Shown one piece after another: positions 8,162 to 16,464 of a stretch of DNA of 32,598 nt. This DNA comes from Clostridia bacterium (GTDB lineage Bacteria > Bacillota > Clostridia > Oscillospirales > Acutalibacteraceae): the NCBI GenBank assembly GCA_017380615.1, contig JAFODQ010000022.1, forward strand, positions 1 to 32,598, read 5' to 3'. The position numbers and the translations under genes were made by a program. Under the pieces are notes generated by a model. That model made no database searches. It had not been told where the DNA came from and was given only the letters and a program-made list of their open reading frames with translations. How positions within the stretch are numbered: position 1 is the first letter of the stretch; each line of letters opens with the position of its first letter.

Positions 8162-9057
8162 AAACAATTCTGGAAGGGACATTTGTTGCCCTTGGCACCT
8201 TTGACGGATTGCATATCGGTCACAAGGCAGTTATAACCTCAGAGAAAAGTGAATATCAGCGCAAAATCGCTCTCATGTTCAGGGAGCATCCTCAGAAACA
8301 GCTCACAGGTGTGAACCCGGGAATTCTCACCACCTCAAAGAAGGAGGGGGAGCTTCTTGCAGAATGGGGCGTTGAGGCAGAGTATATTGATTTTCCGTCA
8401 ATTTCCTCTCTCTCACCTGAAGAGTTTGTGGACGAGGTTCTGGTTAAGACCTATAATGCCCGTTCAATTGCCTGCGGCTTTAACTATCGCTTCGGCAAAA
8501 GGGCAGAGGGTAATGTTTCCCTTCTCAGGCGTCTTTGTGCCGAAAGAGAAATTAAGCTCACTGTTGTGGATAGCATCAACTTTATGGATGAGCCCGTAAG
8601 CTCCACAAGAATCCGTAAGGCAATTGCGAAGGGTGATATGGCCTCTGCAAATGCTATGCTTGGCAGATGCTATTCCTATGATTTTGAGGTAATGCACGGA
8701 GATGAAAGAGGCAGAATTTTAGGCTCACCCACCATAAACCAATTCTTTATGAAGGATTTCTGTGTGCCTGAATTCGGCGTTTATGCATCATACACCATAA
8801 TTGATGGGAAGAAATATCCCTCTGTTACAAATATTGGTGTAAGACCAACAATTGAAGGTGTCAGCGAAAAGCGAAGTGAAACCAATATTATTGGATTTCA
8901 GGGTGACCTTTACGGAAAGCATCCTGAGGTATTTATTGTTGAAAAAATAAGAGGAGAGCTTAAGTTTGCAACTCTTGACGATTTGAGTGAGCAGATTGCA
9001 AAGGACAGAGAGCTTTCCGTTAAAATATTAAAATTCAGGGATAAGGGGGAAGAGTAA
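8158..9057 (+). CDS. ribF: bifunctional riboflavin kinase/FAD synthetase RibF
   Basis: RibF phosphorylates riboflavin to FMN and adenylates FMN to FAD. From the ATG at 8158 (overlapping the truB TGA) the product is 299 residues. The N-terminal nucleotidyltransferase shows LGTFDGLHIGH (residues 12-22), GFNYRFGKRAEGN and SSTRIRKAI. The C-terminal kinase shows GRILGSPTIN, SVTNIGVRPT and the catalytic-Glu region SETNIIGF. Two positions deviate from common forms (GFPTAN and ETH-type motifs here read GSPTIN and ETN), but the domain is complete. The ATG at 8110 lies inside truB and lacks a ribosome site. rpe follows after one base. Confidence 0.94.
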   Translation: MKTILEGTFVALGTFDGLHIGHKAVITSEKSEYQRKIALMFREHPQKQLTGVNPGILTTSKKEGELLAEWGVEAEYIDFPSISSLSPEEFVDEVLVKTYNARSIACGFNYRFGKRAEGNVSLLRRLCAEREIKLTVVDSINFMDEPVSSTRIRKAIAKGDMASANAMLGRCYSYDFEVMHGDERGRILGSPTINQFFMKDFCVPEFGVYASYTIIDGKKYPSVTNIGVRPTIEGVSEKRSETNIIGFQGDLYGKHPEVFIVEKIRGELKFATLDDLSEQIAKDRELSVKILKFRDKGEE

Positions 9058-9058
9058 G

Positions 9059-9715
9059 ATGGATTTTAAAAACAAAATCAAGATTTCTCCATCCATTCTC
9101 TCAGCAGACTATGCTGCTTTAAGAGAGGATATTGAAAAGGTAAACAAAGCAGGTGCAGATATGCTCCATGTGGATGTTATGGACGGTCATTTTGTACCGA
9201 ATATTTCCATTGGTCCACCGGTGGTGAAATCAATCAGGAAGGCAACAGATATGTTTCTTGATTGCCACCTTATGATATCTGACCCGATTGATTATATTGA
9301 TTCATTTGCAAAAAGCGGAGCTGATTTGATTAGCTTTCATGTGGAAAGCAACAGTCCCGTCAGTGAAACCATTGAGAAAATAAAAGCAGCAGGTGTGTTA
9401 CCGGCACTTGTTGTGAAGCCGGGCACTCCTGCTGAAGCAGTATTCCCTTATCTGAAGGATATTGCAATGGTGCTTGTAATGACTGTTGAGCCTGGCTTTG
9501 GCGGACAGTCATTTATGGAGAATATGCTCCCGAAAATCAAAACCATAAGGGAAGAGGCAAACAGGGTTAACCCATCTCTCATGATTCAGGTTGATGGTGG
9601 TATTGTGCCGGAGACTGCAAAGCTTTGTGTAGCTGCAGGTGCCGATGTGCTTGTTTCGGGAAGCTATATTTTCGGCGCAGCAGATATAGAGAGAGCTGTG
9701 GAGTCCTTAAGATAA
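9059..9715 (+). CDS. rpe: ribulose-phosphate 3-epimerase
   Basis: Interconverts D-ribulose 5-phosphate and D-xylulose 5-phosphate in the pentose phosphate pathway. The 218-residue TIM barrel carries all the family motifs: ISPSILSADYAAL, HVDVMDGHFVPNISIGP, DCHLMI, VEPGFGGQSF and IQVDGGI. The metal ligands (His and Asp of these motifs) are all present. It starts one base after ribF, with GGGGGAAGAG immediately upstream. The last nine bases overlap the convergent mecA-like gene, so no conventional terminator separates the two. Confidence 0.96.
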   Translation: MDFKNKIKISPSILSADYAALREDIEKVNKAGADMLHVDVMDGHFVPNISIGPPVVKSIRKATDMFLDCHLMISDPIDYIDSFAKSGADLISFHVESNSPVSETIEKIKAAGVLPALVVKPGTPAEAVFPYLKDIAMVLVMTVEPGFGGQSFMENMLPKIKTIREEANRVNPSLMIQVDGGIVPETAKLCVAAGADVLVSGSYIFGAADIERAVESLR

Positions 9716-10249
9716 AAGCTTTCCATACTCATAGATTTCTCCCATAAGAGCCTTCGGTGAGACAAGCGCGTTACCGAATTCGCAAAGCGCGAAAATCAAT
9801 TTGTCATCACAGGCAGGCATCGGGTGAAGCAGTGTGTAATATTCTCCGTTGCATACATAATGCTCAAATTTTACGCACAGGTGTGAGAGCGCTGTGAGTC
9901 TTTTTCGGCATTCAATGTGCGCATTAAGATCAAGGGCGTGCAGCAGCACAGGCTCAGCCTCCTTCTTCATAATCAATCGGCGTTTTCTTGTGTCCGCCGG
10001 TTCGGGCAGCTGAGTGAATTGCAGCAGACATCCGCCATCTGCCGAGGGCGATGCCTGAATAAGTAAACGGTTATCTGTGCTTACAGTTTTACCAAGAAGC
10101 TTTTTGGCTTCATCAAGTATTGTCCATATTACACGACGGGTTTCAATGTTTGCGTAATCGAGCTCATCGTAGGTGATATCCAATTCGGTCATATCTTTTT
10201 TTGTAAGAGTTACGGAGATTTTCTCATCTCCGTCTGCCTGAATTTTCAT
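9707..10249 (-). CDS. mecA: MecA-like adaptor protein
   Basis: The 180-residue protein resembles the MecA/YpbH adaptors, which deliver substrates to the ClpC-ClpP protease. The N-terminal domain shows MKIQADGDEKISVTLTKKDM and ITYDELDYANIETRRVIWTILDEA, matching the family's conserved recognition helix. The C-terminal part (HALDLNAHIECRKRL, then GEYYTLLHP) corresponds to the ClpC-binding domain, with a non-standard sequence. The middle is a short basic linker with RKRR. GGAGG precedes the ATG by 8 nt. No competence gene is nearby. The family call is likely; whether it binds ClpC cannot be told from sequence. Confidence 0.75.
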   Translation of the reverse strand: MKIQADGDEKISVTLTKKDMTELDITYDELDYANIETRRVIWTILDEAKKLLGKTVSTDNRLLIQASPSADGGCLLQFTQLPEPADTRKRRLIMKKEAEPVLLHALDLNAHIECRKRLTALSHLCVKFEHYVCNGEYYTLLHPMPACDDKLIFALCEFGNALVSPKALMGEIYEYGKLLS

Positions 10250-10253
10250 ATAA

Positions 10254-10283
10254 TTGCCTCCTTGTTGCTACTAATACTATAAT
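10254..10283 (+). promoter_or_regulatory. probable promoter of the isomerase-maf-transporter-proBAC run
   Basis: TTGCCT (10254-10259), an 18-bp spacer and TATAAT (10278-10283), about 50 nt before the gene at 10334. It overlaps the ribosome site and promoter of the divergent mecA-like gene. The -35 is imperfect. Confidence 0.45.
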
Positions 10284-10304
10284 ACTCACACAGCTTATAC
10301 ACAA
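10276..10304 (-). promoter_or_regulatory. probable promoter of the mecA-like gene
   Basis: On the minus strand TTGTGT (10299-10304), 17 bp and TATAGT (10276-10281), about 27 bp upstream of the ATG. Its -10 overlaps the -10 of the plus-strand promoter, so the two divergent promoters may interfere. Confidence 0.5.
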
Positions 10305-10333
10305 TGATAAAATAATGGAAAGGAATTTTCTGT

Positions 10334-11212
10334 ATGAAATTTGCAGTTTGCAGCTACAGCCTTTCGTCTCTTATAAGAACGGGAGAGAAAACAGAAGCAG
10401 AGCTTCTTTATCTTGCAAAGGAAATGGGCTTTGATGCCTTTGAGTTTTCGGAGATTAATCCTCCCGAGGATATGGAAAAAAAGCGATATGCAAGAACCCT
10501 CAGATCATTTGCCAAGCACGCAGGAATTCCCATTGTGCAGTATTCAATCGGTGCTGATTTTCTTTATGGCTCAGATGGAGACCTTCAAAAGGAAATTCAA
10601 CGCCTCAAAGATGAAATTGATGTTGCCGAAGCTCTCGGCGTTCAGGGTGTAAGACACGACACCACGGGTGGCTACAAGGGTGAGGATGCAGATAAATATA
10701 CCTTTGAGGATGCCCTTGCGAGAATCATTGAGGGCTGCAGGGCTGTCACTGAATATGCAGCCACCAAGGGAATTAGGACAATGACAGAAAACCACGGTTA
10801 TTTCAGTCAGGACAGCTTGCGTGTCAAGGCAATTGTTGAAGGCGTGAATCATCCGAACTTCGGCACATTGGTGGATATAGGAAATTTCCTTTGTGTGGAT
10901 GAAAATCCTGCTGATGCTGTAAAAAACACATCGCCCTATGCATTTTATGTGCACGCCAAGGATTTTTGTTACAGAAAGAAGGATGAGCTTCTTTCGCCCG
11001 ATGGCTTTTTCAAAACGCGAAACGGGAATTATCTCAAGGGTGTGATTCTCGGTCACGGAGATGTGCCCGTGCTTGAGGCACTTAAGATTATTAAAGAAAA
11101 TGGCTATAATGGCTATGTTACACTTGAGTTTGAAGGAATTGAGGATGCAAAGCTTGGCTGTGCCTATGGTCTTAATACCTTGAAGGCAGTCAAGGAAAAG
11201 CTTGATTGGTAA
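10334..11212 (+). CDS. sugar phosphate isomerase/epimerase-like TIM-barrel protein
   Basis: The 292-residue protein belongs to the xylose-isomerase-like TIM-barrel superfamily (AP endonuclease 2 type). The predicted metal ligands appear in order: Glu in MTENHG, Asp in LVDIGNFL, His in FYVHAKDF and Glu in VTLEFEG. VRHDTTGGYKG is a typical substrate loop. The sugar is unknown; relatives act on inosose, hydroxypyruvate or ketohexoses. It starts at an ATG about 10 nt after AAAGGA. It ends one base before maf and heads a run with a GPH-type transporter, which makes a catabolic sugar role plausible. That link is inference. Confidence 0.8.
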   Translation: MKFAVCSYSLSSLIRTGEKTEAELLYLAKEMGFDAFEFSEINPPEDMEKKRYARTLRSFAKHAGIPIVQYSIGADFLYGSDGDLQKEIQRLKDEIDVAEALGVQGVRHDTTGGYKGEDADKYTFEDALARIIEGCRAVTEYAATKGIRTMTENHGYFSQDSLRVKAIVEGVNHPNFGTLVDIGNFLCVDENPADAVKNTSPYAFYVHAKDFCYRKKDELLSPDGFFKTRNGNYLKGVILGHGDVPVLEALKIIKENGYNGYVTLEFEGIEDAKLGCAYGLNTLKAVKEKLDW

Positions 11213-11213
11213 T

Positions 11214-11789
11214 ATGAATTTAAGTAACAGAAAAATTGTTCTTGCTTCAGCATCACCTCGTCGGAAAGAGCTGATATCACTCATTTGCGATGATGTTATA
11301 ATCCGTCCTGCAGAGTGTGATGAAACACTTCCTCAGGGAATAGGTGCAAGGCAAGCCGTTGAATATCTATCAAAAATAAAAAATTCTGCTGCAAGGCAGG
11401 TGTCCCAGCCCGATGAAATTATTATTTCGGCAGACACCGTTGTGGCAATCAATAATGAAATATTAGGTAAGCCTGCGCATAAGGCAGATGCCCGGAGGAT
11501 GATAACACTCCTCAGTGGCAAAACCCACCAGGTTTATACGGGAGTAACAGTTTTTGCAGATGGGGAAGAAATTACCTTCAGCGAGAAAACAGATGTTACA
11601 TTTTTCCCTCTTTCTCAAGAGGAAATTGAAGCCTATATCTCCACGAGCGAGCCATATGACAAGGCAGGCAGTTACGGAATTCAGGGCAAGGCGAGTCTTC
11701 TTGTCAGCGGCATAAACGGAGATTACTTCAATGTTGTGGGCTTTCCCATTGCAAGGCTCAACAGAGAGCTTGAAAAATTTTTAAAGTAA
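11214..11789 (+). CDS. maf: Maf family nucleotide pyrophosphatase
   Basis: Maf proteins hydrolyse nucleoside triphosphates such as dTTP, UTP and modified nucleotides to monophosphates. The 191-residue product begins NLSNRKIVLASASPRRKELI, the family start. ISADTVVAINNEILGKP and EPYDKAGSYGIQGKASLLVSGINGDYFNVVGFPI are the conserved catalytic and substrate motifs, consistent with the dTTP/UTP-type subgroup. The ATG at 11214 follows the upstream stop by one base; an in-frame TTG at 11202 would sit inside the previous gene. It lies in a sugar/proline run with no obvious functional link to either. Confidence 0.93.
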   Translation: MNLSNRKIVLASASPRRKELISLICDDVIIRPAECDETLPQGIGARQAVEYLSKIKNSAARQVSQPDEIIISADTVVAINNEILGKPAHKADARRMITLLSGKTHQVYTGVTVFADGEEITFSEKTDVTFFPLSQEEIEAYISTSEPYDKAGSYGIQGKASLLVSGINGDYFNVVGFPIARLNRELEKFLK

Positions 11790-11801
11790 GGTGGTGTTTT
11801 T

Positions 11802-13310
11802 GTGGCAGAAAAAACAAAGGAAGCTTTTGTTCAGCCAGAGGTAACAGAGGCTGATATTGAAAAACAAAGACAGCAGCAGGAAAAGGAATACTTAGGTCCA
11901 CGGGAGATGGCAGCATATATCATTTCCGGTATCGGTGACAAGAACTGGGAAACCTTCAATGGTAACAACGAGTTTTTCTACACCACAACCTTCCAGCATG
12001 TCAGTCCCATTACATTGAGTATTGCACAGTCTGTGTGCAGCATTCTCGACACATTTGATAATGCAATTTCAGGACCAATTCTTGACAGAACAAGAACACG
12101 TTGGGGCAGAGTGCGCCCATATCTCATTCTCACTCTTCCGTTCTGGCTTTTCTCTGCGGCAATGCCGTATATTCTGCCCGATGGTCTTTCTCAGGCCACA
12201 CTTCTTATGGCGTTTCTTATAATAAGATATGTCGGCTCAATCTCAAACTCATTTTACACACCGGCATATCAGGCTGTGCTATATAACCTGACACCGAATA
12301 TTGATGAACGAAACAGGCTTATTGCCGCTGATACATATGTTGACCTTCTTGGTGTGTGGCTTCCGTCGTTGTTCCCGTTCTTTGTTGACTACCTGCCCAG
12401 AACAATTCCCACAAGAAGCATATATTTAGGTGGTGCTGTTGTGTTTATGGCGCTTGTTGTCATCTTCCGTGTATATGGCTTCTTCAGCCTTCGTGAGAGG
12501 GTGCCTCTTGCATCCCGTGAGGAAATGAAAAGCACAAGTGTTTTCAAATCTGTTATGCAGGTTGCATCCTGCAAGCCTATGTGGGTGCTCATGATTAAAA
12601 ACTTCTTTGGTCTTGGTAAGGGCACAGGTCAGAGCGTTGCAAACTATTTCTGGCTTAACTGTACAGGCAAGCTTTCAAACGCTGCCATTGCAGGTATTTT
12701 CACTGGTCTTCCAAGCTACTTTGTGCTTCCGTTTGCCACAAAGATGACAAGGAAGATTGGTCTTAAAAACCTTGCTGTTTTGTCCTACGGATACTGTGGC
12801 TTGGTTTACCTTATAATGTTTTTTGTGGGCTTCCACCCAACAGACAACAACATTATAAATATTGTTATAATTGTTATCTTCCTCACACTCGCAGGTGCAA
12901 TGAACAGTGTTCAGCGCTACTGTAACACAGCCCTTCAGGGTGATTTGTATGACTATGTTGAGTGGAAAACAGGTATAAGAAACGAGGGTATGATGAGTGC
13001 CGCAATGGGCTACATCACACTTATTACAAACAATATTTCAACAATTCTCAGTGGTATCATTATTGCTGCAATAAAATATGAGCCACTTCTCAACTCCTAC
13101 GGAGTTGTTATTCCACAGACAGATCCCACAATGCTCAAGGCAATCTGGACAGTATTTACCCTTGCACCTGCATTGGGAAGAATAGGTAAAGCTGTTTCAC
13201 TTATGTTCTTTAATGTTGACGGAAAGGTGAAGGAGCAGATGATGGAGGATCTTGCTGTGACAAGAGCACAGAAGCTCAAATCAAGAACAGAAGATTCACA
13301 GGAAAACTAA
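11802..13310 (+). CDS. GPH-type MFS sugar:cation symporter
   Basis: The 502-residue integral membrane protein looks like a member of the glycoside-pentoside-hexuronide:cation symporter group. It has about 12 hydrophobic segments and the diagnostic loop ISGPILDRTRTRWGRVRPY between the second and third helices. An acidic, glutamine-rich cytoplasmic N-terminus of about 35 residues precedes the first helix. LQGDLYDYVEWKTGIRNEG near residue 390 matches the second conserved loop of the family. The start is a GTG at 11802 after AAGGTGGTG. Substrate is unknown, most likely a sugar or glycoside. It sits 12 nt after maf and 10 nt before proB, so it is probably co-transcribed with both. Confidence 0.88.
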   Translation: MAEKTKEAFVQPEVTEADIEKQRQQQEKEYLGPREMAAYIISGIGDKNWETFNGNNEFFYTTTFQHVSPITLSIAQSVCSILDTFDNAISGPILDRTRTRWGRVRPYLILTLPFWLFSAAMPYILPDGLSQATLLMAFLIIRYVGSISNSFYTPAYQAVLYNLTPNIDERNRLIAADTYVDLLGVWLPSLFPFFVDYLPRTIPTRSIYLGGAVVFMALVVIFRVYGFFSLRERVPLASREEMKSTSVFKSVMQVASCKPMWVLMIKNFFGLGKGTGQSVANYFWLNCTGKLSNAAIAGIFTGLPSYFVLPFATKMTRKIGLKNLAVLSYGYCGLVYLIMFFVGFHPTDNNIINIVIIVIFLTLAGAMNSVQRYCNTALQGDLYDYVEWKTGIRNEGMMSAAMGYITLITNNISTILSGIIIAAIKYEPLLNSYGVVIPQTDPTMLKAIWTVFTLAPALGRIGKAVSLMFFNVDGKVKEQMMEDLAVTRAQKLKSRTEDSQEN

Positions 13311-13320
13311 GGTGATATAA

Positions 13321-14088
13321 ATGCGTATAGTTGTTAAGGTGGGCACATCAACTCTTGCCCACAGCACAGGAAATATAAATATCAGGCATGTTGAGGAATT
13401 GTGCAAGGTGCTTTCAGACCTTAAAAATGCAGGTCATGAAATAATGCTTGTTTCCTCAGGTGCTATCGGAATGGGTGTGGGCAAGCTTTCTCTTAACGAG
13501 AGGCCCACAGATATGGCAACAAAGCAGGCTGCAGCTGCTGTGGGTCAGTGTGAGCTTATGTATGCATACGATAAGCTTTTTTCTGAATATAATCACACTG
13601 TTGCACAGATTCTTCTTACGGGGCTTGATCTTGAGGACCCCACAAGATATCACAACATCAAAACCACAATCAACAGACTTCTTGAATTGAAGGTTTTGCC
13701 TGTCATCAATGAAAATGACACTGTTAATACCGATGAAATTTCTGTTGGTGACAACGATACTCTCGGTGCAATTGTTGCTGTGAGCATGCATGCAGATTTG
13801 CTTGTGCTGCTTTCGGATATTGACGGACTTTACACGGCAGACCCTCACAAGGACCCTGAAGCAAGACTGATTGCAGAGATTGAAGAAATCACACCTGAGA
13901 TTGAAGCTCTTGGTGGCAAGAGTCAGAGTGGTCTGGGCACAGGCGGAATGGCAACAAAGCTTTCGGCAGCGAAGAAGTGTGTTGCAAGGGGTACAGATGT
14001 TATAATTGCAAACGGCTCATCACCTTCAGTGCTTTACAAGATTATTGATGGTGAAAAGGTTGGTACAAGATTTATTTCAAAGAAGTGA
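13321..14088 (+). CDS. proB: glutamate 5-kinase, without PUA domain
   Basis: First step of proline synthesis: ATP-dependent phosphorylation of L-glutamate. The 255-residue amino acid kinase domain is complete: [60 protein letters not shown] and [15 protein letters not shown]. The usual C-terminal PUA domain (about 110 residues in the E. coli enzyme) is absent. Short ProB proteins of this type are known in several lineages. Loss of PUA often alters proline feedback, but that is not shown here. It is followed by proA after 4 nt and proC, giving a complete glutamate-to-proline pathway. Confidence 0.95.
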   Translation: MRIVVKVGTSTLAHSTGNINIRHVEELCKVLSDLKNAGHEIMLVSSGAIGMGVGKLSLNERPTDMATKQAAAAVGQCELMYAYDKLFSEYNHTVAQILLTGLDLEDPTRYHNIKTTINRLLELKVLPVINENDTVNTDEISVGDNDTLGAIVAVSMHADLLVLLSDIDGLYTADPHKDPEARLIAEIEEITPEIEALGGKSQSGLGTGGMATKLSAAKKCVARGTDVIIANGSSPSVLYKIIDGEKVGTRFISKK

Positions 14089-14092
14089 TTAT

Positions 14093-15352
14093 ATGAAAAC
14101 AACAATTGAAATTTTAAAGGATGCAAAGGCTGTAAAGAGTGTGCTTTGCTCACTTTCTTCAGAAAAGAAAAACGAAGCGCTCCTTCAGATGGCAGATGCA
14201 CTCGTTGAAAACACAGAGGAAATACTTTGCGAGAATGCAAAGGATTTAGAGCGAGCAAGGGGTACAATATCCGAGGTTATGCTTGACAGACTGGCGCTTT
14301 CCGAAGAAAGAATTCAGGGAATGGCAGAGGGCATCCGTCAGGTTGCTGCGCTTCCTGACCCGGTGGGAGAAATTCTTGAAACCGTGGTGAGACCCAGTGG
14401 CATCGTGGTTGAGAAAACAGCAGTGCCCATGGGTGTTGTTGCAATCATTTATGAAAGCAGACCGAATGTTACCTCGGATGCTGCGGCACTTGCACTGAAA
14501 AGCGGCAATGCCTGTGTGCTTCGTGGTGGTAAGGAGGCGTTCCTTTCTGCCAATGCTATTGTTAAGGCGATGAGAAAGGGTCTTTCAAGGGTTGGTCTTC
14601 CCGAAACACTCATTAACCTTGTGCAGGACACAACAAGACAGAGCGCAAACGAGCTTATGAACGCAGTGGGCTATGTGGATTTGCTCATTCCGCGTGGTGG
14701 CGCAGGTCTCATAAAGGCTGTAACAGAAAATGCAAAGGTGCCTTGCATTCAGACAGGCACAGGCATTTGCCACATCTATGTTGATAAAAAAGCAGACTAC
14801 GAAAAGGTGCTTAATATAATAGATAATGCAAAAACAAGCAGGCCTTCTGTTTGCAACGCTTGTGAGGTTGTGCTTGTGCATGAAAGTCGTGCAGACCAGG
14901 TTTTACCTCTTCTTAAGGAAAGGCTTTGTGGTCTTCGTGAGGCAATGGGTCTCACTCCTGTTGAGCTGAGACTTGACGAGAAGGCTTTGGAGATTATAGA
15001 TGGTACTCCTGCAGGTGAAAATGATTTTGACACTGAGTTTCTTGATTACATTCTTGCAATTAAAATCGTTTCAGATATAAACGAGGCTATTGAACACATT
15101 TCGGCACACTCCACAGGGCACAGTGAAGCAATCATCACAGAAAGCAGAGAGAATGCAAAGCTTTTCACAATGGCTGTTGACAGTGCAGCTGTGTATGTGA
15201 ATGCCTCCACTCGCTTCACAGACGGTGGCGAGTTTGGGCTTGGCTGTGAAATGGGAATTTCAACACAGAAGCTTCATGCAAGAGGACCGATGGGTCTTAA
15301 GGAGCTTACAACATATAAGTTTATTATTAAGGGTAACGGACAAATCAGATAA
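14093..15352 (+). CDS. proA: glutamate-5-semialdehyde dehydrogenase
   Basis: Second step of proline synthesis: NADPH-dependent reduction of glutamyl 5-phosphate to the semialdehyde. From the ATG at 14093 the product has 419 residues, the usual length. [37 protein letters not shown] is the ALDH-like cofactor region. [15 protein letters not shown] places the catalytic cysteine at about 254. [19 protein letters not shown] is the C-terminal signature. The alternative ATG at 14006 lies inside proB, so the later ATG is chosen. The ribosome site is weak, consistent with coupling to proB, whose stop is 4 nt upstream. Confidence 0.96.
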   Translation: MKTTIEILKDAKAVKSVLCSLSSEKKNEALLQMADALVENTEEILCENAKDLERARGTISEVMLDRLALSEERIQGMAEGIRQVAALPDPVGEILETVVRPSGIVVEKTAVPMGVVAIIYESRPNVTSDAAALALKSGNACVLRGGKEAFLSANAIVKAMRKGLSRVGLPETLINLVQDTTRQSANELMNAVGYVDLLIPRGGAGLIKAVTENAKVPCIQTGTGICHIYVDKKADYEKVLNIIDNAKTSRPSVCNACEVVLVHESRADQVLPLLKERLCGLREAMGLTPVELRLDEKALEIIDGTPAGENDFDTEFLDYILAIKIVSDINEAIEHISAHSTGHSEAIITESRENAKLFTMAVDSAAVYVNASTRFTDGGEFGLGCEMGISTQKLHARGPMGLKELTTYKFIIKGNGQIR

Positions 15353-15363
15353 GAGGTGCTTGT

Positions 15364-16167
15364 ATGAAGAAAATAGGATTTCTCGGCTGCGGAAACATGG
15401 GTGGAGCCTTGGCGAAGGCATCACTCCAATCTGTGGGAGCAGAAAATATTTTTGTCTTTGATGTGGATTCAAAGAAGCTTAAAGCCTTTGCAGATGAGAC
15501 AGATGTGAATATTGCAGATGCAGAATATATCGTTACAAATTGTGACTATATCTTTCTTGGTGTAAAGCCACAGATGCTCAAAAATCTTTTTGAAAAGATT
15601 GCTCCGGTTATCGGTGAGAGAACAACCGATTTCACACTTGTTTCAATGGCAGCAGGAGTGAGCACGGCGTCAATTGCCGCAATGGCTCAGATTGATTGCC
15701 CGATTATAAGAATAATGCCCAATATGCCTGTTGCTGTGGGCGAGGGAATGATTCTTTACACGGTCAATGATTTCGTTTCAAAGGAAAATCTTGATGGTTT
15801 CCTTGATTCAATGAAATTTGCAGGTGTTCTTGACAGAATTGATGAAGACAAAATTGATGCTGCATCCTGTGTTTCAGGCTGCGGACCGGCATTTGTTTTT
15901 ATGTTTTGTGAAGCCCTTGCAGACGGTGCTGTTGAGTGTGGTCTTCCTAGAGACAAGGCTCTTCTTTATGCTGCACAGACACTTATCGGCTCTGCTACCA
16001 TGCTCAATGTAACAGGTGAGCACCCGGGTAAATTAAAGGATGCTGTGTGCAGTCCTGCAGGCAGCACAATTGAGGGTGTTAAGGCACTTGAAGACGGCGC
16101 ATTCAGAGCAAGCGCAATGAATGCCGTTAAGATGGCGTATAAGAGAACACTTGAGCTGTTCAAATAA
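15364..16167 (+). CDS. proC: pyrroline-5-carboxylate reductase
   Basis: Last step of proline synthesis: NAD(P)H-dependent reduction of pyrroline-5-carboxylate. The 267-residue product opens MKKIGFLGCGNMGGALAKA, a Rossmann dinucleotide site. IRIMPNMPVAVGEGM, VSGCGPAFVFMFCEALADGAVECGL and GEHPGKLKDAVCSPAGSTIEGV are the family signatures. GAGGTG lies 7 nt before the ATG. It is the last gene before the strong terminator at 16200-16229, so the proBAC run ends here. Confidence 0.97.
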   Translation: MKKIGFLGCGNMGGALAKASLQSVGAENIFVFDVDSKKLKAFADETDVNIADAEYIVTNCDYIFLGVKPQMLKNLFEKIAPVIGERTTDFTLVSMAAGVSTASIAAMAQIDCPIIRIMPNMPVAVGEGMILYTVNDFVSKENLDGFLDSMKFAGVLDRIDEDKIDAASCVSGCGPAFVFMFCEALADGAVECGLPRDKALLYAAQTLIGSATMLNVTGEHPGKLKDAVCSPAGSTIEGVKALEDGAFRASAMNAVKMAYKRTLELFK

Positions 16168-16199
16168 GAAGCCGGGATGACGGTGTTAAAAAATAAACT

Positions 16200-16229
16200 A
16201 ACGGGACGGATAATATCCGTCCCGTTTTT
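16200..16229 (+). terminator. intrinsic terminator after proC
   Basis: A 12-bp perfect stem, AACGGGACGGAT pairing with ATCCGTCCCGTT around an AAT loop, is followed by five Ts (16225-16229). It is G+C-rich and lies 32 nt past the proC stop. Confidence 0.92.
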
Positions 16230-16434
16230 AGTGTGTTTGAGTGTTATCACTATCTTATCATGGAGTGTCAACATTTGATACAAAGATAAAGCTTTTGATG
16301 TTTGCTTTATAGTAGATAAACGATAGCTTATATGATAGAATATAGAAAAAAATAAGAGCTTACTTGTTGTTGGGTTTTCAAACGATGCTCCAACTACAAA
16401 TGTTGAACAATAATTATTTTGCAATTCAATTAAA
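16230..16434. other. non-coding gap between proC and the TagF-like gene
   Basis: About 205 bp, A+T-rich, between two terminators. I found no tRNA fold, no promoter for a neighbouring gene and no credible ORF. A minus-strand frame crosses it from 16424 into proC, without a ribosome site or family features. Confidence 0.6.
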
Positions 16435-16460
16435 AAAGAACCTTCGGAAGAAGGTTCTTT
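16435..16460 (-). terminator. intrinsic terminator of the TagF-like gene
   Basis: Plus-strand AAAGAACCTTC (16435-16445) and GAAGGTTCTTT (16450-16460) pair around GGAA. Reading on the minus strand, the stem is followed by a run of Ts (complement of the A-run at 16432-16437). It lies just past the stop of the gene at 16465. Confidence 0.85.
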
Positions 16461-16464
16461 CTTT

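Noticed and set aside
15966-16424. Minus-strand frame crossing from the 16.2-16.4 kb gap into proC
   Set aside because: No family features and no ribosome site; it is antisense to proC and reads through the strong terminator.
16230-16434. Possible remnant of a mobile element in the gap after proC
   Set aside because: I could not find terminal repeats, a transposase fragment or a target duplication; only A+T-rich sequence is seen.
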